Assembly: GCA_958450365.1 (NCBI GenBank)
Contig: CAUEEP010000932.1
Coordinates: 1,049,501-1,113,500, forward strand
DNA: 64,000 nucleotides
Origin: Mesorhabditis belari
Taxonomy: Eukaryota; Nematoda; Chromadorea; Rhabditida; Rhabditidae
Reading direction: 5' to 3'
Part shown: positions 1-10,730 of the stretch, piece after piece
Position numbering within the stretch: the first letter of the stretch is position 1
How the letters are laid out: every line of letters starts with the position of its first letter
Made by a program: the position numbers and the translations under genes
Notes under the pieces: generated by a model
Told to the model about the DNA's origin: nothing
The model's input: the letters and a program-made list of their open reading frames with translations, nothing else
Databases searched by the model: none

Positions 1-788
1 CATTCAAAATATCCACATTTCAAGCATTTTCATTGTTGACCGTTATGGTTATGGCGCTTTTTCGAAAACGCGTTAATTACAGTAACTTTGTCTCTAATAT
101 TTATCCTTTTTTTATATCTTCCGATATCATTTATGAATCCGCTCAGAATCAACTAGCAATCAGCTTCTTGTTTCACGATTATTTTCATTTTTTTCAAACC
201 TATAGCTGCTAAAATTGAAACATTTTATCGCATGGGTGAGGAATTTCTAGATACTAATAAGATACCTTTGTTTTTTGATATTGATCATGCATAAATATTA
301 AGATTAGAGTATATTTCTCTTGCTTAATGCACTTCTTAAAAGCCTACCGTCATCAAATCGCCAGTTTTCATTGGATCAACCCAATTTTGGTGTCATTTGA
401 TGAGTCAATGATACCAAAATTGAACTGATCGAATGAAAGCGAAAAAAAAGGATTTAAAATAAAGATTCTCTTATGTTTAGAAAGCTAACTGCTAGTTTCA
501 AAGTGAAAGTTTCAAAGTGAAAGTTTCAAGGTGAAAGTTTCAAATTAGGGTCTTATGATGAGAACGATGAACAGGAGGAATTCTTCAAGAAGTGCGGTGA
601 TCGAAGCGCTCAACAGGATGGCAACAAGAATTCGATTCACGTTGATGCCGAAGAATCTTCGAGCGAACCCGATGAACCACTTGACCACTTGTGAAGGAAA
701 AGAACGTCTTGTCAATCCTGGCGTTCTGTCAATCCTGGTGTCCTGCCAATAAGAATTGAAGAACCACTTGAATTGAAAGCCAATAAGA

Positions 789-869
789 ATTGAAGAACCG
801 ATTGAAAAACCGATTGAAGAGCCGATTGAAAAACCGATTGAAGAGCCGATTGAAGAACCGATTGAAGAA
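789..869. repeat. 12-bp minisatellite
   Basis: About seven tandem copies of GATTGAAGAACC with A/G variants at two positions. Confidence 0.85.
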
Positions 870-1393
870 GTCTTATGATCGAACCAATTCCAGTTACTGT
901 AGGCTTCTTTTCCCATATTATCTTCCGGCCAATATTACTATTTCCAACATTTCCGCACCTCTGACCAATTAATGTAAGATCAATTAATGTAAAGTCAATC
1001 AATCTTGGAGCTTCTCAAGCTTCTTCTCTTTCAAGTTCATGTTCAAGTTCTTATCTACTTCACGGGAAATCTTTATTTTGAAAATGTAATAAAAATCTAT
1101 TAAAACCATTGGTTGGAACAATGGTTTTGAAACCCGAACAAACAGAATCGGGAAAAACAGACAGAAAAAAGACGGCGAGAAGCTGATTGTCGAGTGCAAT
1201 TGACGGATCACCTGAAACTTTGAATAAAAAGTTGTGTTTTCTAAATTTCAATCGATTATAAATCTCATTATGCTCATATTAGGCTTAAGTTTTTTCGTTT
1301 CTTTACCTACTTTCTTTGAAAAATAACAGATTCATCAATATGTTCCAAAAGAAATTGTACTTCAATTGGTGCATTTGTTGGTTTTAAATGGAA

Positions 1394-1465
1394 GTATGTA
1401 CGGAAGTACGTACGAAAGTACGTACGGAAGTACGCACGAAAGTACGCACGAAAGTACGTAAGTAC
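1394..1465. repeat. Tandem GTACGNACGGAA-type array
   Basis: Repeats of GAAGTACGTACG and GAAAGTACGCAC. It ends in AACGAAAAGACTTTCTGGAC, the terminal sequence of a dispersed repeat also seen near 5350, 8365, 20620, 50160 and 52270. Confidence 0.8.
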
Positions 1466-1905
1466 GAAAAGAACGAAAAGACTTTCTGGACAGCTTAATA
1501 TTCTCCTCTAATCGTAAAAGCTGCTCAAAATGTCTAAGTTATCTAAGTTATCTAAGTTGTACAATTGTTTTGTTAGCTTACTCTGTTTTTGTCCTGTTTG
1601 CTTTTCTTTCTGTTTCTTTTAGAAAGAGGACTAAAATTAGATAATTGTTGAGTTTCCGGGGTACTTTTTCGATCTTTTCCATCAAGAAACAAGACAGAAA
1701 AACGGACTAGATGAAACCCATCATTTAAGCCTTTTGAAGCTAGACCAATCCACTTCTAGCGAAAATTTCGCCAATCGCTTTTCATTGAGTTTCGAAATTG
1801 AATCATTAAATGTTAAGCATTATTTGAAAAGTACAAGAATAGCTTTTAATTTTGCTATTTTTAAAACCCTTTTTAGGCTGTATTGACTAATTTTTGCATT
1901 TGAAA

Positions 1906-2395
1906 AGAGCTGAAAGAGCTGAAACAGCTGAAAAAGGAGCTGAAACAGCTGAAACGAAGAGCTGAAACAGCTGAAACAGCTGAAACAAGGAGCTGAAACA
2001 GCTGAAACAGCTGAAACGAAGAGCTGAAACAGCTGAAACAGCTGAAACGAGGAGCTGAAACAGCTGAAACGAAGAGCTGAAACAGCTGAAACAGCTGAAA
2101 CGAGGAGATGAAACAGCTGAAACGAAGAGCTGAAACAGCGAAACAGCGAAACGAGGAGCGAAACAGGAAAGAAGAGCTGAAACAGCTGAAACAGCTGAAA
2201 CGAGGGCTGAAACAGTGAAACGAAGAGCTGAAACAGCTGAAACAGCTGAAACCAGGAGATGAAACAGCTGAAACGAAGAGCTGAAACAGCTGAAACAGCT
2301 GAAACGAGGAGCTGAAACAGCTGAAACAGCTGAAACAGCTGAAAAAGGAGCTGCAACAGCTGAAACAGCTGAAACAAAGAGCTGAAACATTTGAG
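1906..2395. repeat. CAGCTGAAA nonamer minisatellite
   Basis: About 490 bp of nine-base units GCTGAAACA mixed with longer units ending GAAGA or GAGGA. Both strands are open in several frames only because of this periodicity. Confidence 0.92.
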
Positions 2396-2774
2396 CTGTA
2401 ACTTTCAACTCTGAACTGTGCCAGTGAGAGATTTTCTATAACAAAGTCGATTTTTGAGGTTTTTTTCGCAAATTTTCGAGCTTTTTACAGCGTAAACTAG
2501 TAGTTAAACCTAGTAAATTGAGTTCTTTGCACATTTACTTTGAATTGTTGCCGATTTATATAATTTTCAGACTTTTTGAACGTTTCAACTTTCAGCTTTG
2601 ATCCTTTTTTTGTCTTTATGAGCACTTTTATCTGCACTTTGCTCATTTTTTCTTTTCTGTTTTTGGTTTCTCAAATCGGCGAAAAAATGAATTCGAAAGT
2701 GGGTGAGGGGAAAAGAAAAAGCGTTTAAGAATCTTTGCGAAACTTTTCACTTTCTCTTTTTTTATGTTTTCTGA

Positions 2775-3670
2775 GTTATTTTACAGTAGTTTTTTCGAAA
2801 ATTTCATTACAAGAAAGCCAATTTTATTCTTTATTAACAAATTGGCAAACAAAGTGGCAAATTGAACTGACAAAATGCAAAAGATTTGTGTTTCGGTGCT
2901 CTTATTTTGCCAGCCAGCTGTAGGTAGCATTACAGCATTGATTCATGATATTACAACATTGATTTAAGCTCACTTTTAACTCATTCTTTCTGTTCACTTA
3001 TTCTTTTAAGCTTTAGAATGTTTTGCTCAGTACAACCTTATCTCTATCAGTTATTGGATCGATCGTCGTTGTAGTATCTGGACTATAAGAAGAACTAGAA
3101 GTTCCCAGCCCAATTGCTCAATCTTCTCTTGAGTAATTTTGGCAACGTGAGGACGGGCATTGTCTTGTAACAATCGCACCATTGTCGGATCAATTCCTTT
3201 TGAGCGAAGAACTGCGTCCGCGCGATCTAGTTTTTGAACGTAAAGGTTTACATCAACAGTCTGACCAGAAATTAACACTTCGAAATGAACCAGGGTCGGG
3301 TATTCCACCAAACCGACAGCTATCGTAGTCGTGTCTGTCACTTGTCTCTTTATCCGATAATGTTTTCCCCATTTCTGCAGACTGCCCACAGTTCCGGGAT
3401 ACGAGAAAATGACGGTGGGAATAATTTCAAGCTTCGCCGTTCCTCGAGTGGCAAATTGAGCTGACAAAATGCAAAAGTTTTGTGTTTCGGTGCTCTTATT
3501 TTGCCAGCCAGCTGTAGGTAGGATTACAGCATTGATTAATGATTCTTTTAAGCTCACTTTTAACTTATTCTTTCTGTTCACTTATTCTTTTAAGGTTTAG
3601 AATTTTAATGTACAATACTTGTTTCGAAAATTTCATTACAAAAGAGTCAATTTTATTCTTTATTAACAAA
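2775..3670. repeat. Direct duplication flanking a mariner fragment
   Basis: The blocks at about 2870-3030 and 3465-3608 share TTGCCAGCCAGCTGTAGGTA and the following CTTTCTGTTCACTTATTC. A further block, GAAAATTTCATTACA, occurs near 2798 and 3627. The mariner fragment at 3051-3300 sits between the copies. Confidence 0.75.
3051..3300 (-). pseudogene. Mariner transposase fragment
   Basis: Minus-strand frame with HFEVLISGQTVD, LYVQKLDR and QDNARPHVAKIT. The last is the signature around the second catalytic Asp of mariner transposases. The expected YSPD block with the third Asp follows only in another frame, so the copy is frameshifted. The N-terminal DNA-binding part and the first Asp are absent. 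No TIRs were recognised. It is a dead remnant. Confidence 0.8.
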
Positions 3671-4296
3671 ATCTTGTTTCACCAAAAAACCAATGTTGAA
3701 CAGGGCCAGTCCAGGGCCAAGACTGTGAGTCCGCTAGCGGGCATGGACCTGGCTTTGGCTTTGAACAAGCTGGGATCTTGGACCAGACCGATGCTAAGTC
3801 AAAAGTCAGGTTCTGACCTAGCTTCTAGCCTGCTTTAGCTTTATTACAAGCCCCATAAAGCTGTTAGGAGCTGAAACCAATGTTTCAATGGATTCAAAGA
3901 TCTAGAAGATCCGAATAATTCATCAACATTTGAACAAAAACAAAAAATCCGTTCTGTTTTTTGAATATCCAAAGAATCGATGGCGACACTTTTGCAGAAA
4001 TCTTTTCCTTTCGGGTTTTTTGGTTCTTTCTCGAGATTTTTTTTCTTCAAAAGAAAGCCTATCCATCCGTGGCATATCGACGAATTTTTTTTGAGTGTGA
4101 TATCACGCAATCTACCCTCATACACCTTTTTGGTGACTGATGAGGTTAGGATATTGTGTTCTGATATTTGTTTATGTTTTATTCTGATAAAATCAATATT
4201 TTTAGAAGATTTACTAGAGTTTAACTGTAATATTCATTGAAATCTAAATGTTGAAATTGAATTCATTGAAACTGGAGTCTTTTAATGAGCTAAGTT
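3671..4296. other. Intergenic, no recognised feature
   Basis: Unique-looking AT-rich DNA. The open frames here carry no family signature. Confidence 0.5.
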
Positions 4297-4669
4297 AGTA
4301 GATTTCGAGAGCAACAAGTAGATTTCGAGAGGAACTAGTAGATTTCGAGAGCAACAAGTAGATTTCGAGAGTAACTAGTAGATTTTGAGAGGAACTAGTA
4401 GATTTCGAGAGCAACAAGTAGATTTCGAGAGTAACTAGTAGATTTCGAGAGCAACAAGTAAATTTCGAGAGCAACTAGTAGATTTTGAGAGCAACTAGTA
4501 GATTTTGAGAGCAACAAGTAAATTTCGAGAGCAACTAGTAGATTTTGAGAGGAACTAGTAGATTTCGAGAGCAACTAGTAGATTTTGAGAGGAACTAGTA
4601 GATTTTGAGAGCAACTAGTAGATCTCGAGAGCAACAAGTAGATCTCGAGAGCAACTAGTAGATTTCGAG
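4297..4669. repeat. 20-bp minisatellite
   Basis: About 18 copies of GTAGATTTCGAGAGCAACTA. Variants alternate (CAA/CTA, TTTC/TTTT, GAGG/GAGC) in a partly regular order. Confidence 0.95.
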
Positions 4670-5009
4670 TATTACTTCAAATTGTTATCAAGTATGGTTT
4701 GTTTTATTTGATGTAAAAGAAGAAAAAGAACTCTTTCTAGTTTACGAAATTCATTTAATAGTACTTTTGTTTCAAAAAAGAATCAAAAACTAATTCAATG
4801 CACGATAAACGATCTGTTTTATAAAAAAACAAACAAATTCACTGTTTCTATTCAAAAAAACAACAAATTCAACAATTCATCTATGATTTACTTTAAATAT
4901 ACTATAAAATAATGCTATAAAAAGTGTTTTTGTTCAATTTCCATCTTTTTAAGTCAAATTTTGGTTCACTTTCAAGCAAAAATTCGAGAGTAAAACCGTT
5001 TTTTTTTAA

Positions 5010-5356
5010 ATCTAGAAAGACCCCAAAGAAGAAATTGACTGAATCAATTTCTCTGAAAATTTAGCTATACACTAAACTTTTTATGCTTTACCTTTTATCT
5101 ATTGACACCAAGATAGGTTTCCTTAGTGCTAAAGTGTTTAAAATGGCATCATCGAGCGACTATTTGACTATCCAACTTCACGCTCCCGAAAAGATCTAGA
5201 AATCAGACGTTTGGAACCGATTTTGATGTTATTTTGCAGCAAAATAATTGGTCTTTCTAATGAAATAAAAAATGGATTAGTCTTTGTTTCTAGTTTAATT
5301 GGTGGATTTGTTGATTCTAAACGAAAAGATGAAAAGGAACGAAAAGACTTTCTGAT
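5010..5356. repeat. Dispersed repeat, family also at 49.6-50.2 kb
   Basis: Shares segments such as AATTTCTCTGAAAATTTAGC, GCATCATCGAG, AATAATTG and the end GAACGAAAAGACTTTCTG with 49650-50192. No coding capacity. Probably a non-autonomous mobile element whose class I cannot assign. Confidence 0.65.
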
Positions 5357-5475
5357 GCTCTGTGATTCTTTCTTGAGATATCTTTTTTAACTTTTTGGTG
5401 CATTTTGAGTGGTGTCCTGGGTGATTATTGTGACCTTGTTTTGTCGCTATTCAACTGAATAAAGCATAGATATAT
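5357..5475 (+). mobile_element. Non-LTR retrotransposon 3' end fragment
   Basis: Matches the 3' tails at 28.8, 30.5 and 31.5 kb: CTCTGTGATTCTTTCTTGAG, then TTTTGTCGCTATTCAACTGA and the final AATAAAGCATA. It is 5' truncated to the last coding bases and the 3' UTR. Confidence 0.75.
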
Positions 5476-5515
5476 ATCCGATTTAGATTACAGTCTATAT
5501 CGGACGTCCGATTTA

Positions 5516-6057
5516 TTAGGTTGTCCAATAAGTAATGCGTGTTTTGACATGATTTTCAAAATATCACAAAATTAACAAAAGAGAACTTTATTAATCGATA
5601 TATTCTCCACAACAATCAACAACATTTCTCCATCGTCCGAGCAAAGAGTGAAGTCCGTCATAATAGAATGAAGCTGGTTTCGATGAGAAGAAATCGTCGA
5701 GCCATTTTTGCACCTCGTCAACACTTTTTGACTCGTTTCCGTCCGCAAATCGTTTAAACCAGCGCTGGCACTGGCTGATTGAAATTGAATCCTCTCCAAA
5801 TGCGGCACAGATAGTTCGATGGCCATCCGCTGCAGTTTTACCTCGTTTGAAATCATACAGCATTGATGCGCGGACAACAAACTTTTTGTCTTTCATCTGT
5901 AAAACAACATATCTATTATAAAACAAAGGCAAATGAATAAAATAATATATAAAAATAAACACAAGATGCTGATGATTAAAAAGAGCATATATTTGCTCGA
6001 AGCGATTTCGCAATAGTTTCGAAATAAGTAACACGCATTACTTATTGGACAACCTAA
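5516..6057 (-). mobile_element. Internally deleted mariner with intact TIRs
   Basis: 542 bp bounded by inverted repeats starting TTAGGTTGTCCAATAAGTAA and flanked by TA duplications. It contains a short open frame at 5591-5896 that joins the two ends of a mariner transposase. The transposase core is missing, so it could move only with help from a full-length copy. Confidence 0.9.
5591..5896 (-). pseudogene. Mariner transposase, N-terminus fused to C-terminus
   Basis: The minus-strand frame reads from MKDKK through the mariner HTH signature (RASMLYDFKRGKTAADG, SISQCQRWFKRF) straight into the mariner C-terminus (LDDFFSSKPASFYYDGLH, GEYID) and stops. The catalytic D,D,D core is deleted without loss of frame. 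A small DNA-binding peptide of about 100 aa could be made, but there is no evidence of expression. Confidence 0.88.
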
Positions 6058-6685
6058 TAGATTCAATCTAAATCTTATAAGATTGAACAATAATACGTCT
6101 TATATAGATTGAACAATAATATAAACATGCTTAATATATTTTCTTAAGCGTTTTTAGTTTCGTGGTAGTTTTGTGGTAGTTTTGGTTTCTCGCAGTTTTC
6201 ACGATGATTGTGGAGCGTTTCAACCATCAAATTGTAGGCTTCAGCGGTTGGAATTTGTCCTCTTTTCTTCTTTTGTAAAAACACGCCAAATTTTTGGTCA
6301 AAAAGGTCCTCCATCTGTAAAAAAGCAGCATTTAATAGGAAAACAAGAAAACAAAAAATTCTCAAAAAAAAGACAATAAAATTTCTTTGAAAAGCTCAGA
6401 AAATAGCAAAAAACGCTTAAGAACATATATTAAGCACGTTTATTATTATTCGATCTGTATCGGACGTCCGATATAGACTGTAATCAATAAAAGACCTTTG
6501 AAAAATGCAGAAAACTACAGAAAACGCTTAAGAACATATATTAAGCATGTTTATATTATTGTTCAATCTATATAAGACGTATTATTGTTCAATCTATATA
6601 AGATTTAGATTGAATCTAAATCGGACGTCCGATATAGACTGTAATCTAAATCGGACGGAAATCTAAATAGGACACAACATATATA

Positions 6686-6745
6686 TAGATTAAGGTAGCT
6701 GATTAAGGTAGCTGGTTAAGGTAACTGATTAAGGTAGCTGATTAA
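6686..6745. repeat. TTAAGGTAGCTGA array
   Basis: About four and a half copies of a 13-bp unit, followed by AAAAATCAAACTTGACAG. The same unit and flank recur inverted at 30.3-30.5 kb. Confidence 0.85.
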
Positions 6746-7536
6746 AGCGACTAATTAAAAATCAAACTTGACAGTTTTACTAGGATATTTTGAAACTAGC
6801 AAAGTTTGACTCATATTATTTTTTTCAAAATTAACTTATTTTTCCATAAAGCTACCCTGTTTCCTGTCCTGAGATACAGATTTTTAAGTTTTTATTCAAT
6901 GTCACGCAATCTTTCCCTTTTTAGTCCTTTTTAGTCCCTTTTTTGTCCTTTGATTACTCTCATTTCTCAAAGTCCAACCATCTTGCGGCCAATTACATAT
7001 ATGTTTACCTTTGTTATCCTCAAAAACAGCATAAGTTTTCTTTTTCTAGAAATTGATGCATAATTTATGTTTTTAAAGAACAATTGTATTATTATCATTG
7101 AAATTTGGATGTTTCATTAAGCGTAAAATCAAAATATTTGCTAAACTGGCTATCTCTTTTTTACAAATAAGAAATTATGTCAATTCGCTTGTTTTAGCGT
7201 TCAATTCAGTTCAATTCAATTCAACACTTATGCGCTTCTTGTTCAATTCTTCGCTTCACGTTCAATTCAACACTTATGCGCTTTTTGCGTTCAATTTCTC
7301 TTCAGTTTTATAAATTTTAAAGCAAAATGCAGTTTTACTCGAAGTTTTACTGTTTTTACGCAAATAAATTATTAAGTTTCATTTTTTTTGGCAGGCAGAA
7401 TCAATAATGATTTGCGCTTTTGAAATTCGCCAAACTTTTGAATAATCATTGATAATTAGTAATTAATAATTATCAATGATTATTCAGTAAACAAGTTTTA
7501 TTCTGATCACTTTGAAAACATTGCACATTTAATATT
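6746..7536. other. Intergenic, no gene seen
   Basis: AT-rich. There is a short TTCAATTCAA-type run at 7198-7290 and a near-perfect hairpin at about 7440-7485 (AATAATCATTGATAATTA and its complement). Confidence 0.5.
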
Positions 7537-8050
7537 TACCGTATTCTCTCTAATAGAGGTGCACTCTTTAATCGTAGTGCACTCTCCAATAGTATTGCGG
7601 TCCAGGAGGGGGTTCAAAAAATAGTAGTGCACCCCCGAAAATTTGAATTTCTGTTTGCTTCTTTTTCATCTAAACCTTTTTGACTTTATGTTTATGTGAC
7701 ATTCTAAAGCTATTCAAGCAAGCAAAAGTGAGGCTTTTTTTTATTCATTTATTAACTATTCTTCACATGAAAAAGTTAGCAAAAAATCTAAAATTGTTGT
7801 GCAAAGTGCATAAACATTGTTTTGTTGTTTGTCAAGACACAAATTGTCAACTCGCCGGCCCACACTGGATGTCAAAAGGAGCCAAAGGAGTATGTGAAAG
7901 AATTGCAAGAATTTTTGGAACAAATCTTATATCTGTCTTACTTTGGTAAATGATAAAACTCTTTAATAGTAGTGCACTCTCTAATAGTATTGCGGTCCAG
8001 GAGGGGCTCAAAAAATAGTAGTGCGCACTACTATTAGAGAGAATACGGTA
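7537..8050. mobile_element. MITE family A, long variant (514 bp)
   Basis: Bounded by TACCGTATTCTCTCTAATAG and its inverted copy, with TA at both ends. Just inside lie two direct copies of a 70-bp block containing TATTGCGGTCCAGGAGGGG. The centre differs from the 222-bp copies elsewhere and carries an open frame (7680-7949, 89 codons) without a recognised domain. It may be closer to the autonomous parent than the short copies. Confidence 0.85.
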
Positions 8051-8677
8051 TCTAGAAAGCTAAACAAGAAAAAGCTCACCTTTCTGACATTTGCGAACTT
8101 GCGAACTTTTGAGAAATATTGTGCTAACCCAAACCGAATTTTACTGTGATCGGTTGTTTCGAAATTTTGTTTTTGGTAATCTTATCAGTTATTGTAGTAA
8201 TGAAAACAAGATTAATAGATTAAGAAGGTTAATAAGAACTTGAAAACTTGAAAGACTTTAATCTTATTAGACTTTCCAAGTCTTTTCCGTCCTTTTTGGT
8301 ACTTTTTTTTAAAATCAACAAATGCACCAATTGAACAACGGCTTCTTTCATTAGAAAAGCCAATTAAAAACTTTCTGGACAGCCTAATATATGAGTTTTT
8401 CGCTTTATTTGTTCAAAGAGCTTCAGTGCCTTTGAATTATTCAACAACAACAACAACAATTGAACAAACACCTAAGATTATTGAGTTCAACAGACGCTTC
8501 TGATTGAATTAAAACTTAAAAATCTCAGCATCCAGCATCAATCATCATACGATTAGCACAAAGTAAACGAATTTAATTCTGATCACTTTAAAACTTCACT
8601 TAATATGGGTTTATCGCTTTATTTATTCGCTAAATTCAGAAAAACTATATTTAACGTGTGCATTGCTACATGAATTT
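8051..8677. other. Intergenic, no gene seen
   Basis: Contains a repeat end at 8365-8395 (AAAACTTTCTGGACAGCCTA) also found at several other places in the window. Otherwise unremarkable. Confidence 0.5.
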
Positions 8678-8978
8678 TTGAAGGATCGAACTCTTGAAGG
8701 ATCGAACTCTTGAATGATCGAACTTTTGAAGGATCGAACTCTTGAATGATCGAACTCTTGAAGGATCGAACTCTTGAATGATCGAACTTTTGAAGGATCG
8801 AACTCTTGAATGATCGAACTCTTGAAGGATCGAACTCTTGAATGATCGAACTTTTGAAGGATCGAACTCTTGAATGATCGAACTCTTGAATGGTCGAACT
8901 CTTGAATGATCGAACTTTTGAAGGATCGAACTCTTGAATGATCGAACTTTTGAAGGATCGAACTTTTGAACGATCGAC
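8678..8978. repeat. 16-bp minisatellite
   Basis: About 19 copies of GGATCGAACTCTTGAA, alternating with TGATCGAACTTTTGAA. The minus frame is open only because 3 x 16 bp makes a 16-residue periodic peptide. Confidence 0.95.
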
Positions 8979-10140
8979 CTTCATCATTTCCAATCGAAAA
9001 GTTTGAACGCTTGTGAAGCTTTATTTTTTTTCTCTTTCACTCGTTCCTTAGAAACCATTTCCCCACATCTGACACTTCTCATTCCATTCCACTTCTCATT
9101 CCATTCCCAAACTCGCATTCCCATTTCGCGCGAAGTTAGGTCCAGTCACCCATCCATGTTATTGCTCGCCAAATTTTCGGCTTTCTTTTGCCACCAGACA
9201 AGGCGCTCATAGGATCCGAATGAAATACGTGTAGGGCCAATGAGAGGAAATTGGAAGGGAAATGAAGAAAAGAAATGGAAATGGATTGGCTAAAAGTTTG
9301 GAAATTTTGGAGGTGAAAAAATGGGGAAAGAAGAAGAGTAAATGCCCAAAAAGGGCACATTTTCTTCCCGCGAAAGTCACGAACAAACGGAAATTTCGAA
9401 GCCGACTCTAAATTTCTCTTATTTTCTTCCTGATGTTGGTTTTATTTTGTACTCCACTTTGTTTTAAGAACTTCTAGAACTTCTAGAATTCATCTGATGA
9501 ACTAGGAATTTCGAATTTTCAATTGGACGAAACTCTAACCTAAACAGGAAGCTTTTATCTGTACTTTATGCTTAAAAATAGGTAAAAAACACTCTTTCTA
9601 GCGGTCGATTGTTCATTTTTCTTGGAACTTTGTGTCTTTAAGAATTCGAATTAGAATTAGAACTCAATCTTAGCTCAATCCAATTCTGCTGCCGATTTTG
9701 AAACTCAAATTTTAAAAATGACAACTCTAAGACTGAGAAAGCGTTTTTTTTTCTTTAAAATTTTACAAATTTCCTATGTTTTTTCGATAAATAACATCAA
9801 ATTAAGAAAAAAAACGATAATTTCTTTTCAAAAAAGATGTCAACAGATTTCTTTCTCTAATTTTTGAGTGGGCTCCCATTTTCGCATCAAATTTTGTTAG
9901 GAAAACGCAGTTGAATCAAATTCGACAACAGAAAATCGAATTTCTATGAGGTCTTTGATCTTTTTTTTCTCTTAAACTTGATCATATTTATTAAATAACT
10001 TCAAAAAAAGGCTTTCAAAAATGCAATTCTTTCTCTATAGAGAAAGAGTCGCTCAAATTGTTCCGCAAACAATACCATTCGACTCTTCAGGAAATTCTGA
10101 CTTGATAATGTGACACTTGGATTGGAAAAAAGTTCTAAAG
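8979..10140. other. Intergenic, no gene seen
   Basis: Includes a pyrimidine-rich/purine-rich switch region at 9040-9365 similar in style to 34.8-35.3, 40.3 and 42.5 kb. No exon with splice sites could be built. Confidence 0.4.
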
Positions 10141-10241
10141 ATCATCGAGAAATCGAGCTCCAAAGTTGGACTCATAGTAAGCACTGTGAGTGTCATAGTG
10201 ACTACTATGAGTCCAACTTTGGAGCTCGATTTCTCGACGAT
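10141..10241. repeat. Long near-perfect hairpin
   Basis: Arms 10141-10179 and 10203-10241 are inverted copies with a single mismatch in 39 bp. The core is GAGCTCCAAAGTTGGACTCA. The loop is 23 bp. No element ends were recognised. Confidence 0.92.
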
Positions 10242-10299
10242 TTTGATGGCTTTCGCCCGATCCAAATGACGCATTAACAGGTCAGAATTTCATGGAGAA

Positions 10300-10730
10300 T
10301 CAAATGGTGGCATTGAGTTTGAATTGAGCATTGAATTGAATTGAATTTTCCTCCTGGTTACGAATTACCAACCCCAAGCATTCCTGATAATGCTCTAACT
10401 TGAAACATGATTTTTACGAAAAGTATTTTTTACCATGAAAAGTGTTTTTTCGGTTGATTTCAAATCGAAACATTTGAATCTAATAATGCAAGTTTCAATT
10501 TTGCTCATTTTATTGAATAAAGTGACAACGAGGAGTGCTTCATTCCACAGTGCAGTAAAAAAATCAAAAATCGAATGGTGGCATTGAGTTTGAATTGGGC
10601 ATTGAATTGAATTTTTCTCCAGCCCATAATCGTGAATTACTAACCCAAAGAATTCCTGATAATGTTCTAACTTGAAACACCATTTTTGCGTGACAACGAG
10701 ATTTACTTGATTCCACAGTGCAGTAAAATA
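10300..10730. repeat. Imperfect direct duplication
   Basis: ATGGTGGCATTGAGTTTGAA begins both copies (10304 and 10574), and TTCCACAGTGCAGTAAAA ends both (about 10560 and 10730). Between them the copies also share AATTCCTGATAATG-like text. A weak third piece occurs near 10862. Confidence 0.8.

Larger units (their letters stand above)
1..2734. other. Intergenic region without recognisable genes
   Basis: AT-rich DNA with simple arrays at 789-869, 1394-1465 and 1906-2395. The open frames over 545-1002 and 1820-2408 follow array periodicity or lack any family signature. The piece 1350-1500 resembles the end of the dispersed family at 49.6-50.2 kb, with a tetra/octamer array embedded in it. Confidence 0.6.
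5468..6656. mobile_element. Palindromic element with CGGACGTCCG motifs
   Basis: Its ends are inverted copies built around GATTACAGTCTATATCGGAC. Inside, about 100 bp at 6055-6157 is repeated inverted at 6520-6625 (GATTGAACAATAATA and its complement). The internally deleted mariner at 5516-6057 is inserted in the left part. A weak minus-strand frame at 6144-6365 is unrecognised. Confidence 0.7.

Noticed and set aside
1820..2408. Two overlapping long frames rich in Phe-Gln-Leu and Val-Ser-Ala
   Set aside because: They are translations of the nonamer array; no start context, splice sites or family signature.
7680..7949. 89-codon frame as a host gene
   Set aside because: It lies wholly inside a TIR-bounded element and has no recognised domain.
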